From Odiellus spinosus (lineage: Eukaryota; Arthropoda; Arachnida; Opiliones; Phalangiidae): DNA of 64,000 bases. The notes below the pieces were generated by a model. The model did not search any database, was not told where the DNA came from, and was given only the letters and a program-made list of their open reading frames with translations. Location of the stretch: the NCBI GenBank assembly GCA_963920705.1, contig OY987239.1:10817504-10881503 (forward strand). Direction: 5' to 3'. The first letter of the stretch is position 1. Each line of letters opens with the position of its first letter. This document shows positions 19,119 through 30,649 of the stretch, in pieces. The position numbers and the translations under genes were made by a program.

Positions 19119-20790
19119 TTTGGCGGGAAACGAAAGCGCGGATTTGGCGGGAAACGAAAGCGCGGATTTGGCGGGAAACGAAAACGTGGATTTGGCGGGA
19201 AACGAAAGCGCGGATTTGGCGGGAAACGAAAGCGCGGATTTGGCGGGAAACGAAAGCGCGGATTTGGCGGGAAACGAAAGCGCGGATTTGGCGGGAAACG
19301 AAAGCGCGGATTTGGCGGGAAACGAAAGCGCGGATTTGGCGGGAAACGAAAGCGCGGATTTGGCGGGAAACGAAAGCGCGGATTTGGCGGGAAACGAAAG
19401 CGCGGATTTGGCGGGAAACGAAAGCGCGGATTTGGCGGGAAACGAAAGCGCGGATTTGGCGGGAAACGAAAGCGCGGATTTGGCGGGAAACGAAAGCGCG
19501 GATTTGGCGGGAAACGAAAGCGCGGATTTGGCGGGAAACGATAGCGCGGATTTGGCGGGAAACGAAAGCGCGGATTTGGCGGGAAACGAAAGCGCGGATT
19601 TGGCGGGAAACGAAAGCGCGGATTTGGCGGGAAACGAAAGCGCGGATTTGGCGGGAAACGAAAGCGCGGATTTGGCGGGAAACGAAAGCGCGGATTTGGC
19701 GGGAAACGAAAGCGCGGATTTGGCGGGAAACGAAAGCGCGGATTTGGCGGGAAACGAAAGCGCGGATTTGGCGGGAAACGAAAGCGCCGATTTGGCGGGA
19801 AACGAAAGCGCGGATTTGGCGGGAAACGAAGGCGTAGATTTGGCGGGAAACGAAGGCGTAGATTTGGCGGGAAACGAAGGCGTAGATTTGGCGGGAAACG
19901 AAGGCGTAGATTTGGCGGGAAACGAAGGCGTAGATTTGGCGGGAAACGAAGGCGTAGATTTGGCGGGAAACGAAGGCGTAGATTTGGCGGGAAACGAAGG
20001 CGTAGATTTGGCGGGAAACGAAGGCGTAGATTTGGCGGGAAACGAAGGCGTAGATTTGGCGGGAAACGAAGGCGTAGATTTGGCGGGAAACGAAGGCGTA
20101 GATTTGGCGGGAAACGAAGGCGTAGATTTGGCGGGAAACGAAGGCGTAGATTTGGCGGGAAACGAAGGCGTAGATTTGGCGGGAAACGAAGGCGTAGATT
20201 TGGCGGGAAACGAAGGCGTAGATTTGGCGGGAAACGAAGGCGTAGATTTGGCGGGAAACGAAGGCGTAGATTTGGCGGGAAACGAAGGCGTAGATTTGGC
20301 GGGAAACGAAGGCGTAGATTTGGCGGGAAACGAAGGCGTAGATTTGGCGGGAAACGAAGGCGTAGATTTGGCGGGAAACGAAGGCGTAGATTTGGCGGGA
20401 AACGAAGGCGTAGATTTGGCGGGAAACGAAGGCGTAGATTTGGCGGGAAACGAAGGCGTAGATTTGGCGGGAAACGAAGGCGTAGATTTGGCGGGAAACG
20501 AAGGCGTAGATTTGGCGGGAAACGAAGGCGTAGATTTGGCGGGAAACGAAAGCGTAGATTTGGCGGGAAACGAAAGCGTAGATTTGGCGGGAAACGAAAG
20601 CGTAGATTTGGCGGGAAACGAAAGCTTAGATTTGGCGGGAAACGAAAGCTTAGATTTGGCGGGAAACGAAAGCTTAGATTTGGCGGGAAACGAAAGCGTA
20701 GATTTGGCGGGAAATATAAGCGTAGATTTGGCGGGAAACGAAAGTGCAGATTTGGCGGGAAATAAAAGCGTAGATTTGGCGGGAAACCAG
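19119..20790. repeat. 24-bp satellite with an E2F-like core, about 70 copies
   Basis: The unit is GATTTGGCGGGAAACGAAAG + CGCG. The first half (19119-19830) carries CGAAAGCGCG, the second (19830-20545) CGAAGGCGTA, and the tail a few CGAAAGCTTA variants and one decayed unit. Every unit contains TTTGGCGGGAAA, which matches the known E2F/DP consensus. Because 24 is a multiple of three and no stop is present, frames of 570-592 codons run on both strands; I do not regard them as genes. Confidence 0.95.
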
Positions 20791-21464
20791 AGCAAAAAAC
20801 CAGATTATGGCTTCCCATATGAACTTAGCCGTTTTGTTTATCAAAATCATGATATTTTAGACCATGTACTACAGTAACAACTAGAGAACTTTCCTTAAAC
20901 GTATCTAATAAATATATACCACGATTCTACATCAATTTTAAGTACTTATTAGGGAGTGTATACTCGAAGAAAGGTTTATATTTGACCCAGTCAATAAAGT
21001 GATTGATTTCAACATTTAAAAGGCATTATTAGCGTGCAAACGCGATAGCAAACCTCTGTTACCTATCGAATTATGCTGAGGTCCTGTTACATCATTCTTT
21101 TTTTTATTATAGTCTTGTTAAAATTTACCCACACTTGCTGGTTGAACCCATTTTTTTTTAACCATGGTTTCTCTGTCCCACAAGCTTAATTTATGTTTTT
21201 GTGGTTGTCAAAGAATATCGAGATTTATACTTACCTTGAAAATTCGGGTAACCCTTGGGAAACGTATAATTTACGTCACAAAATTTAAAAGGCGCCCAAG
21301 GTTGAAAAGAAAACTAGCTGCTAATTATCTTCACTAATGATATTTTTATATGTATATTAAACTTATTAATTACTTTATGTTATGGTTAAGATAAACCACA
21401 GGTCAGGGAAAACAGCTAAAAGTCAGGGAATTTGAAAATAACCAAAAAAAGTCTGGGAATTTTA
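20791..21464. other. No gene; AT-rich spacer
   Basis: No exon recognised. Around 21400-21460 are degenerate 'GTCAGGGAA' motifs related to DR-F. Confidence 0.5.
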
Positions 21465-22095
21465 AGATATTTTAAATAGTCAGGGAATTTAAAGATTTTT
21501 CAAGAAGCCATGAAATTATAATCATTATCTGCTGAAAAGATTCTCAGCTGATTGTGTCAGTTGTATCAGAAGCCGATGAAACCCTCCTTTGAAGTCTATT
21601 ACTCCCGGGTCTTGTCTACCCCTCTCTGTATGGGTTAGTTTCAAAAAGCGCGATTCGTACGCCTCCTAACGGTAGATATTTTCGGAGCGGGAGTTCGTCC
21701 AGCGAATATCTCTAGCAGCCTCGGAGTTCGTCAAAAAAACGTCGTCGTTTGTGGAGAGAGAGAATTTCCAATTTTCCGTAGACAGGGGGGTATGAAGTAG
21801 GACCCCTAAGATCTCGGAAAATTAGGAATTTTACCCATACAGAGAGGAGCGCTATAACGAACATTAGAGTAGTAGACTTCAAAGGAGGGTTTCATCGGCT
21901 TCTGGTTGTATTGATTAGAACAAAGATACGCCTGCCTGCAACAAAGTTTGACGAACGCGATTATATAAAAAATAAAAGGTTAAAAATTGGGTAGTATTAG
22001 CCGAAACGCTCAGGGAAAATCTTAGGAAAAAGTCAGGGAAAAACCTGGAAAAGTCAGGGAATTTGAATCTGAAAAAACTGTGCCAACCCTGGAAA
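21465..22095 (+). repeat. DR-F copy, unexpanded, split by a MITE
   Basis: Matches 28675-28868 and 29850-29900 block by block, with the CAGAAG-MITE 21567-21904 inserted. Where the other copy has the 22-bp array, this one has a single diverged 'CTCAGGGAAAATC' unit. It is therefore the ancestral, unexpanded form. Confidence 0.85.
21567..21904 (-). mobile_element. CAGAAG-MITE copy 7 (inside DR-F)
   Basis: Target duplication GTTGTAT on both sides. The DR-F copy near 28765 has a single GTTGTAT at the same place (empty site), which confirms the 7-bp duplication. Confidence 0.95.
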
Positions 22096-22289
22096 ATTTT
22101 CAGTTGATTATTAGTGTTAATTTTTCATTGCAAGTCAAATAATTCCAATTTTTCAATGTCACGGGCTCAATAATTAATTAATCATTAGAAAATATATAGC
22201 TCTGTAAGTCGGGCGTTATGTAGTATAACATAATTTAAATCACACTATTTCCTCAATGAATTATCGTCCTGACAGTCCGTAAAGGGAGG

Positions 22290-22775
22290 GTATTCGTATA
22301 TTTTCTAATATTTTATTTTCGGATAAATTGCTCGTAACTAAAACAATGAAATTTCTATATTCGTATAATTGTTAAAAGGTTTACCCCGAAGATAAGTCTT
22401 CGCCGCTTTATCTACCAACAAATTACTCGTTTTCAAACGTATAACGATGGATAAGAAATTCACGTTTCCAGCCAGAATTAGTCTAAAATATAAGAAAAAA
22501 TTTCAAAATTAACTTTTAATTCGAAGAATATAAATAAAACGACGAAACTAAGATTTTAAATCATCTTTTTATTCGTTATTTTTCACGGAAATAAATTTTG
22601 AATGTTTTTTATCCGAACGTATAACGTCTATAATATTCTAAGATAAGGTCATTTTTGGATAAAAACGGATATGGATTATCTTCGAATAAGTTAACTCGAA
22701 GTCTATGTTTTAATCAAACAGATAATCAGAATTTAGTAGATTTTATCTAATTAATAAAAATTATCTGGGTGATTC
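22290..22775 (+). repeat. DR-E copy 5
   Basis: One of the longest copies, running from TATTCGTATATTTTC to AAAAATTATCTGGGTG. Confidence 0.75.
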
Positions 22776-23027
22776 TTCCTCCCTTTGATATTAACATAAA
22801 AATAAACCTCTTATTAAATATGATACCTTACAAGAAGTAATTACTGTAATTGTATCTTAGCAAATTACACTTTAAATATAAATAATTCTTACATGCAAAT
22901 TTTCGACAGACATTTCCCTTGAAATTCCGTATGGCGTTTGATTGATGAAAATAAATAAATACGTTGGATATTTCTCTGTTACATTACGTATATTCTAACC
23001 TTGATCTTGCAAATAATTACATTTGAA

Positions 23028-23365
23028 CAGAAGTAGATGAAACCCTCCTTTGAAGTCTACTACTCTAATGTTCCATATAGCGTTCCTCTCTGTATGGGTA
23101 AAATTCCCAATTTTACGAGATCGGAGGGGTCCTACTTCATCCCCCCCTGTCTACGGAAAATTGGAAATTCTCTCTCTCCACAAACGACGACGTTTTTTTG
23201 ACGAACTCCGAGGCTGCTAGAGATATTCGCTCGACGAACTCCCGCTCCGAAAACATCTACCGTTAGGAGGCGTACGAATCGCGATTTTTGAAACTAACCC
23301 ATACAGAGAGGGGTAGACAAGACCCGGGAGTAATAGACTTCAAAGGAGGGTTTCATCGGCTTCTG
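23028..23365 (+). mobile_element. CAGAAG-MITE copy 8
   Basis: Target duplication ATTTGAA on both sides. Confidence 0.93.
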
Positions 23366-23862
23366 ATTTGAATCGATTAACGAACATTCCATTTACACGA
23401 ATCGCGCGATATCATCAGCGTTATTATTAAAAGTGCTAGGTGAACTAGTGTTTTTAGCCATGGGCGTTTAGCGCAGTAAATTAAAATATTCAATTAGTAC
23501 AATTACCCAAAATTCATTTTTTTTTGGTGAATAAATTTTTAAGAGAAACAGTGTATCAAATAAATGTTTTGTGAGTTTTCACACGTATTTTAATCACGTT
23601 TTAATAGCTTTATAATTTACCAAAACAAAAATAAAATTAGGGTCATTATATTACAAGGTTTTTATAAGTTTCTAATTTAACTCGCTACATATTTGCCAGT
23701 TTGGGGCTATATATTTCCGCGTTAATTGGTTATTACTGTAAAATATACGCCTTTTGCCGTAGGCAGTTTCATTATCAATCCGTTCATAATCTAACAAAAC
23801 AAAAATAAGAAATAATATTACAACAATTTTCAATGTCACGTTAATGGTTTATTTAATTCTTT

Positions 23863-24168
23863 CAGAAGCCGATGAAACCCTCCTTTGAAGTCTATTACTC
23901 CCTGGTCTTGTCTACCCCTCTCTGTATGGGCTAGTTTCAAAAAGCGCGATTCGTACGCCTCCTAACGGTAGATATTTTCGGAGCGGGAGTTCGTCGAGCG
24001 AATATCTCTAGCAGCCTCGGAGTTCGTCAAAAAAACGTCGTCGTTTGTGGAGAGAGATAATTTCCAATTTTCCGTAGACAGGGGGGATGAAGTAGGACCC
24101 CTTCTAACTCGTAAAATTGGGAATTTTACCCATACAGAGAGGAGCGCTATATCGAACATTGGATTCTG
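23863..24168 (-). mobile_element. CAGAAG-MITE copy 9, 3' truncated
   Basis: The 5' end is intact. After CGAACATTGGA the last ~35 bp of the terminal repeat are missing except possibly TTCTG. No target duplication. Confidence 0.85.
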
Positions 24169-24500
24169 TATATATTTTTAAAAAGGAGAAATATTTTAAG
24201 CTTAATTGGTTAATTTTAACTTATTATTTATTTTTTTAGGATTGTAAGCCGGATAATTTCCCCCGAAAATTTTCCATATTTTTCCGCTACCTTATTTTCA
24301 GTTTAGTCCTATTTTTTTCCACATAATTTTATAATATTTTGTGGACTTCCAAGTGTATTTCGTTTTGGGTCAGGTCCATTTTAAATTCATAATAAAAGCA
24401 GGGGAGGTCGTAGGCCTAGGGAATTCCGAAGAACGACGTTCGCTAGGTTCACTCTTGATTTTATTTGATACCTTGATGTGCATTTTCACTTTAATATGAA

Positions 24501-24836
24501 CAGAAGTAGATGAAACCCTCCTTTGAAGTCTACTACTCTAATGTCCGATATAGCGCTCCTCTCTGTATGGGTAAAATTCCCAATTTTACGAGATCTTAGG
24601 GGTCCTACATCATACCCCCCTGTTTACGGAAAATTGGAAATTCTCTCTCCACAAACGACGACGTTTTTTTATCGAACTCCGAGGCTGCTAGAGATATTCG
24701 CTGGACGAACTCCCGCTCCGAAAATATCTACCGTTAGGAGGCGTACGAATCGCGCTTTTTGAAACTAACCCATACAGAGAGGGGTGGACAAGACCAGGGA
24801 GTAATAGACTTCAAAGGAGGGTTTCATCGGCTTCTG
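24501..24836 (+). mobile_element. CAGAAG-MITE copy 10
   Basis: Target duplication ATATGAA on both sides. It lies about 140 bp downstream of the stop of IR gene 1. Confidence 0.93.
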
Positions 24837-24977
24837 ATATGAATTGAAATCTTCTTTAGTTAGAGTGAAACAATTAAAAACTTTGATAGATAGTGAAGTG
24901 GTAAATTCTATACAATATACAGATTTTTAGTCCTTGGTTCAAGACATACTTGACAATATTGTGACAACAAATGGACA

Positions 24978-27900
24978 TTAATATTGATCGAAGAAAAAAA
25001 TATTTTTTTCGCGGATAGAATTCCAATGATTACGACGACGCGTCTTGCGGGAGCTTCGATAGTAGTGTTGTAAACTACCCGAGATAATTTCTAGTAGAAA
25101 AACTAATATTGAAGCCATGGACATGTAGAAAAACAGAAAAAAGATTCCTCGGGCGTCTGACAATTTCTGGGCGTTGAAAGCTTCGGCGGGTGGTTTCCAA
25201 GTGACAAATTCCAAATTGAAGACGGTCTCGAAGTCGTAGAAATCATCGCATTGCGTCTCGAACAACACCAAAACACTAGAATTGTGACATTAATTTAATG
25301 GTATTACCAGAGGTATATAATAACCCCCTTCGGGGGGAAGTATGAAAGGTCGGCAAAATCGACGAACAACGAGTGCCCGACGTAAATCGCGGCGGATCGA
25401 CACACCGCTTTACTCCAAAAAAATAGTTACACCATTTTGAACCTTACTAAATTTTCCCTAGCCACACTTCCGGAACTCGCGAGCCGAAGTCAACCTTCGA
25501 CTCCATTTTAACAGACAGCCTGACTCCTGAGACTGGAAGTTCTAAACACAAATCGAGCCGTCTTGTTTATACAAAGACCATTTACTAGAGTAGCGACATT
25601 GAGAAGTCCAGCGAGAGCTAGTGGCCTAGATAGTCAGCAGCATTGGTAGATAGGGGCTTTCATACTTCCCCCCGAAGTTAGTTATTATATACCTCTGGTA
25701 TTACGTGATACAAAATATGACTTACGCCAAATTCACTACTTCCCTAAAATGTTGAGATTGGTATAAATGTTTGGACATGATCAAGCTCATGGGGTCCATT
25801 TTTTCATCGTCCGCCCCGATCTGAACAAGTGGCAGATTGTTCAGACTACAGGGTTCATCTTCGTTACCTAGACACTCCCTCTCCTTGATACTCTGCAAAT
25901 CGAAACCCAGGACTCGGTTCAAATATTCGCGATGGATGACCAGCGCCTTTTTGTCCCGCTTATCGGCCAATATAAAGTTGAAATCCTCTTGTATCATGTC
26001 GTCCAAAAGGTCGAAAAACAGCCTGTTAGCCCAAATTTCCTCGTACAGTTTTTTCATGTGGAGATTCTGGTTTTTCTGTAACGAACCAATGAAATTAACT
26101 ACAGTGAACTTAAATAATTTCTTTAAATAATAACAGAAGCCGATGAAACCCTCCTTTGAAGTCTATTACTCCAGGGTCTTGTCTACCCCTCTCTGTATGG
26201 GTTAGTTTCAAAAAGCGCGATTCGTACGTCTCCTAACGGTAGATATTTTCGGAGCGGGAGTTCGTCGAGCGAATATCTCTAGCAGCCTCGGAGTTCGTCA
26301 AAAAAACGTCGTCGAATGTGGAGAGAGAGAATTTCCAATTTTCCGTAGACAGGGGGGTATGAAGTAGGACCCCTCCGATCTCGGAAAATTGGGAATTTTA
26401 CCTATACAGAGAGGGGCGCTATATGGAACATTAGAGTAATAGACTTCAAAGGAGGGTTTCATCGGCTTCTGATAAAAACGTACCATGAAACTGATGTATC
26501 GGAATACCATGGCATTTCTCATGACAAAAGGCTTGACGTCACTATGGTCGGCGAGACATTTCATAGAATCAATGGTCTCATAGGTCTTGATAGAAAACTC
26601 TGATTTCAGTGAACTCGAGAGGTCGATGTAGATGACGAGCACTCCGATCAACCACGAGACGCACGCGATACGCGCTGACGCAACCGAAGTCAGATTCGGA
26701 TAAGCTTCAATTGATCAGAAGATATTGTAACACCACGATGGCATATTTTAGAATTGACTTACGTTCGTAGAAGAAAGTGAAAAGTGTGTCCCAGAAATTA
26801 ATCATTAGGTCCATTAAGAATGAACGCGATGGACGCGACACTGACAAACGAATGGACACGGTCAGCAACAGAGTAATAAGACAGCATGATACCACGAACA
26901 ACCCGGCCACCTGAAACAAAAGATGTACATTGGATCTTTGGTAGACAGTTTGTTGCGTCATGATGTACCATTCTCTCCATTTTGAAGAGGTTGAGTGATG
27001 GAATGATATTAAGTGGTGGTTCGGAGGTAACGATAACGGTTTCGCTGAATGAAAATATTGAGGTTGGGAAGGCCTCGTCACACCCGTACAAGGTCAAGCC
27101 ATCGAAGGGAACGAAGAGAAAATCAAGAAGATTACCCTGTATCGAAAAGGAAAGCCAATGAGATTTAAGCTAATATATTACTGCTAAATAATATTATCAA
27201 GAATCCATTCAGGTCCCATAAGAATATGAGAGGGGCGCGATTCAATAACCATCCTCCCAAACTTTGTAGCAAAAGTTCGTCCGCTTCGAATCGATTTTTC
27301 AAGTAAATCGCTCCTGACATCTATTATTAACCCGCGCCAATAACGACCTTGACGTAATATTTTGGGTAATAAAAATGGAGCCGACCGAAAAAAGATCTAA
27401 GCCTACAAATGTTGGGAAAATTGCGGACGAACTTTTGTTACAAAGTTTGGGAGGATGGTACCAGAGGCTAAAGCTATGCTCCCATATTCTTATGGAACCT
27501 GAATGGATTCTTGATATTATTTAGTCAAAATCAATTTGAATTTACATTTGTTAAATCTACTTACTTCAGAACTCATGTTTGAGGAACAGTTGAAACTGAC
27601 TATGTTATCGAATGGAACCCAGTCAAATATCACGCTAAAAACCAATAAAATGATAGAGAAATCAAACGCTAGAGATGGTTGCTTGGCGACATCGATTGTT
27701 TCAGGCCACACTCTTTGTTAAACCTTCGTTACCACGCTTAAATTTAATTGAAAGAGTATATCTTAATTAATGTAAGCTGCTTTTGGAAAAGCAAAAGGTT
27801 CAAAAAATAATCTTCTTCCTTTTCATAAATCTGGAGGGACTAAGACCAAATATTACCAGAGGTATATAATAACCTCCTTCGGGGGGAAGTATGAAAGCCC

Positions 27901-28640
27901 CTATACTACCAATGCTAAAAATCACGAACAACAAGAGCCCGCTGCTGACTATCTAGGCCACTAGCTCGCGCTGGACTTCTCAATGTCGCTACTCTAGTAA
28001 ATGGTATTTGTATAAACAAGACGGCTCGATTTGTGTTTAGAACTTCCTGTCTCGGGAGTCAGGCTGTCTGCTAAAATGGAGTCGAAGGTTGACTTCGGCT
28101 CGCGAGTTCCGGAAGCGCGCGTAGGGAAAATTTAGTGAGGTTCAAAATGGTGTAACTATTTTTTTGGGAGTAAAGCGGTGTGTCGATCCGCCGCGATTTA
28201 CGCCGGGCACTCGTTGTTCGTCGATTTTGCCAACCTTTCATACTTCCCCCCGAAGGGGGTTATTATATACCTCTGATATTACTTACTTGACATTAAACAC
28301 CCTTTCAACGTATTCCTTCATGCCATGATATAAAGTAACAGTCGGTTTCAAGAATTGCGTTTCCTTCAATGAAATTAAACCGAGAACTCGCTTTGAAATA
28401 TCAAAAACCGTATTTTTAATTTGCCCTACTCACCATTATTATTCCAATTATAAATTCCGTTTTGTTTTTAAATCTAAATTCATATAGGAAATATTTACCT
28501 TTATTAACACTGAATATAAGAAAATATTTAATTTATCAACTTATTTATGGACAACAACTTGCCATTTGAATTTAAACTCACCTGTGTTTGAAATATCTTG
28601 GTAATTCTTCAACTAAATCTCTGTTAGTAAACTTATCCAT
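24978..28640 (-). CDS. Divergent ionotropic receptor (IR gene 1), 9 exons, 475 aa
   Basis: IRs are ligand-gated cation channels derived from glutamate receptors and are used in insect chemosensation. Exons: 28640-28582, 28473-28434, 28363-28287, 27634-27565, 27136-26969, 26910-26763, 26704-26484, 26075-25726, 25272-24978 (TAA). All phases join to 476 codons. There is a short N terminus and S1 (about 34-138), then M1 (about 139-158, VAGLFVVSCCLITLLLTVSI) and the pore segment (NFWDTLFTFFYER). M3 contains the family-typical S-x-R-I...W pattern (SARIACVSWLIGVLVIY, about 197-213). S2 includes 'ETIDSMKCLAD' and a CLGNEDEPC cysteine pair. M4 is at about 421-442, with a basic tail. The usual S1 arginine is not found in 'YGCDEAFPTSIF', so glutamate-like binding is unlikely. 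A 58-bp intron separates exons 5 and 6. The start is the first ATG in exon 1; an extra upstream exon is possible. Confidence 0.85.
25304..25698 (+). mobile_element. CCAGAGG element copy 1 (intron 8 of IR gene 1)
   Basis: The terminal inverted repeat is CCAGAGGTATATAATAAC..., followed by a CCCCCTTCGGGGGG hairpin and GAAGTATGAAAG. TATTA flanks both sides (25299-25303, 25699-25703). IR gene 2 has the uninterrupted site GGTATTACGTGATAC at about 32971, so this insertion is younger than the gene duplication. No open frame. Confidence 0.88.
26134..26471 (-). mobile_element. CAGAAG-MITE copy 11 (intron 7 of IR gene 1)
   Basis: The flanks ATAATAA / ATAAAAA match imperfectly. IR gene 2 has a MITE in the same intron but at a different site, so the insertions are independent. 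Confidence 0.9.
27198..27513. mobile_element. CAAGAATCC-MITE copy 1 (intron 4 of IR gene 1)
   Basis: The inverted ends CAAGAATCCATTCAGGT... and ...GAATGGATTCTTG are followed by an inner inverted pair CCATCCTCCCAAACTTTG / CAAAGTTTGGGAGGATGG. Target duplication ATATTAT, 7 bp (27191-27197, 27514-27520). A different family from the CAGAAG-MITE, with the same duplication length and CA...TG ends. Confidence 0.9.
27856..28276 (-). mobile_element. CCAGAGG element copy 2 (intron 3 of IR gene 1)
   Basis: Opposite orientation to copy 1. TATTA on both sides (27851-27855, 28277-28281). Its end is 10 bp from the exon 3 donor. Confidence 0.88.
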
Positions 28641-28669
28641 TTTTTTAAGTCGGGGAATTTGAAAATGAA

Positions 28670-28868
28670 TTTTAAGATATTTTAAAAAGTCAGGGAATTT
28701 AAAGATCTTTCAAGAAGCCAGGAAATTACAATCATTATCTGCCGAAAAGATTCTCAGCTGATCGTGTCAGTTGTATAGATTAGAACAAAGATACGCCTGC
28801 AAAAAGTTTTGGCGAACGCGATTATATAAAACAATAAAAGGTAAAAAATTGGGTCGTATTAGTTGAAA
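28670..28868 (+). repeat. DR-F copy, left part
   Basis: Matches 21465-22010. It carries the empty site GTTGTATAGATTAG for the MITE found in the other copy and leads straight into the 22-bp array. Confidence 0.85.
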
Positions 28869-29855
28869 CGGAAAGGGAAAATCGTTGGAAAGGTCAGGGA
28901 AAATCGTTGGAAAGGTCAGGGAAAATCGTTGGAAAGGTCAGGGAAAATCGTTGGAAAGGTCAGGGAAAATCGTTGGAAAGGTCAGGGAAAATCGTTGGAA
29001 AGGTCAGGGAAAATCGTTGGAAAGGTCAGGGAAAATCGTTGGAAAGGTCAGGGAAAATCGTTGGAAAGGTCAGGGAAAATCGTTGGAAAGGTCAGGGAAA
29101 ATCGTTGGAAAGGTCATGGAAAATCGTTGGAAAGGTCAGGGAAAATCGTTGGAAAGGTCAGGGAAAATCGTTGGAAAGGTCAGGGAAAATCGTTGGAAAG
29201 GTCAGGGAAAATCGTTGGAAAGGTCAGGGAAAATCGTTGGAAAGGTCAGGGAAAATCGTTGGAAAGGTCAGGGAAAATCGTTGGAAAGGTCAGGGAAAAT
29301 CGTTGGAAAGGTCAGGGAAAATCGTTGGAAAGGTCAGGGAAAATCGTTGGAAAGGTCAGGGAAAATCGTTGGAAAGGTCAGGGAAAATCGTTGGAAAGGT
29401 CAGGGAAAATCGTTGGAAAGGTCAGGGAAAATCGTTGGAAAGGTCAGGGAAAATCGTTGGAAAGGTCAGGGAAAATCGTTGGAAAGGTCAGGGAAAATCG
29501 TTGGAAAGGTCAGGGAAAATCGTTGGAAAGGTCAGGGAAAATCGTTGGAAAGGTCAGGGAAAATCGTTGGAAAGGTCAGGGAAAATCGTTGGAAAGGTCA
29601 GGGAAAATCGTTGGAAAGGTCAGGGAAAATCGTTGGAAAGGTCAGGGAAAATCGTTGGAAAGGTCAGGGAAAATCGTTGGAAAGGTCAGGGAAAATCGTT
29701 GGAAAGGTCAGGGAAAATCGTTGGAAAGGTCAGGGAAAATCGTTGGAAAGGTCAGGGAAAATCGTTGGAAAGGTCAGGGAAAATCGTTGGAAAGGTCAGG
29801 GAAAATCGTTGGAAAGGTCAGGGAAAATCGTTGGTAAGGTCAGGGAAAAACCTGG
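28869..29855. repeat. 22-bp satellite expanded inside DR-F, about 44 copies
   Basis: The unit core is GGTCAGGGAAAATCGTTGGA + AA, almost identical throughout (one GTCATGG variant near 29115). DR-F sequence resumes on the right (GAATTTGAATCTGAAAAAA, to about 29900). Open frames of 324-350 codons are repeat read-through. Confidence 0.95.
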
Positions 29856-29900
29856 AAAAGTCAGAGAATTTGAATCTGAAAAAATTGTGGCAAACCGGTT

Positions 29901-30647
29901 AAAGATAAATTGTAAAATGATAAATCAGTTAAATTAACCGAACGTAAATAATCGCAAAATTAATAATTATTTTTAAATTCCGAGCCTTAGTTGCGAAAAT
30001 ATATTTCAAAATTACTTACAATTAGAAGAAAATTAATCAAACAATAAATCCAAGCTCATAGGATTAAAGTTTAATCGATTTTGAAATTTTTTTAATCCGA
30101 ACTTGGATATTTTTAGGATTAGCCCATTTCCGGATTAAAATCTGTACCGGTATTAACTGGGATTATAAATATAATCTATGCTTTAAATCAATTGGAATTT
30201 CATTCCATAATTGATTCAATTAATTACAGTTAAGAGTAAGTTGAATATTTTAAGAACTTCGTCTCATTTTTAATGATTAAACAATTCATTAATTAGCTAA
30301 TTAGAAAAACTTAGAAAATTGTGCTTGAGATTGCGTGATCTCTTAGAATCATTCTATCGATCTTGGATCTGTTATTTAAAAAAAAAGTTAATTATAAGGT
30401 GAAATTACTATACCATTCAATTCCATATATCCACAATATTTGAAGTGTTACAGCGACTCCGAAATCTTGGCTCTAACCATGAAGTTAAATTTTCAATCGT
30501 TTCTTCCCGCTGACGCCAAGCTTTTAGGTTTTAACTCTACTAAAAAAGGTGGACGTAATTGTCGCGATATCGACTTTAGCCAGCCTCGCAATTACCTACG
30601 AAATTTGTCCGTTTATACCAGTTATAATTAAACTAGGTCAGCACCAC
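29901..30647. other. No gene; AT-rich spacer
   Basis: The part near 30440-30640 (CGACTCCGAAATCTTGGCTC...AATTAAACTAGGTCAGCAC) resembles 35840-36025, the region upstream of IR gene 2. It may be a shared upstream region of the two IR genes, displaced here by repeats. Confidence 0.5.
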
Positions 30648-30649
30648 TA

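Noticed and set aside
19080..20877. Overlapping 570-592-codon open frames on both strands
   Set aside because: The 24-bp unit is a multiple of three and has no stop in several frames; all frames are equally open and purely periodic, with no start context or domain.
27635..27711. Longer version of IR gene 1 exon 4 (hydrophobic frame upstream of the acceptor)
   Set aside because: IR gene 2 has no matching sequence upstream of its acceptor, and using the acceptor at 27634 keeps phase with exon 3 in both genes.
28863..29937. Three plus-strand frames of 324-350 codons
   Set aside because: The 22-bp period makes the same peptide rotate through all three frames; this is not coding.
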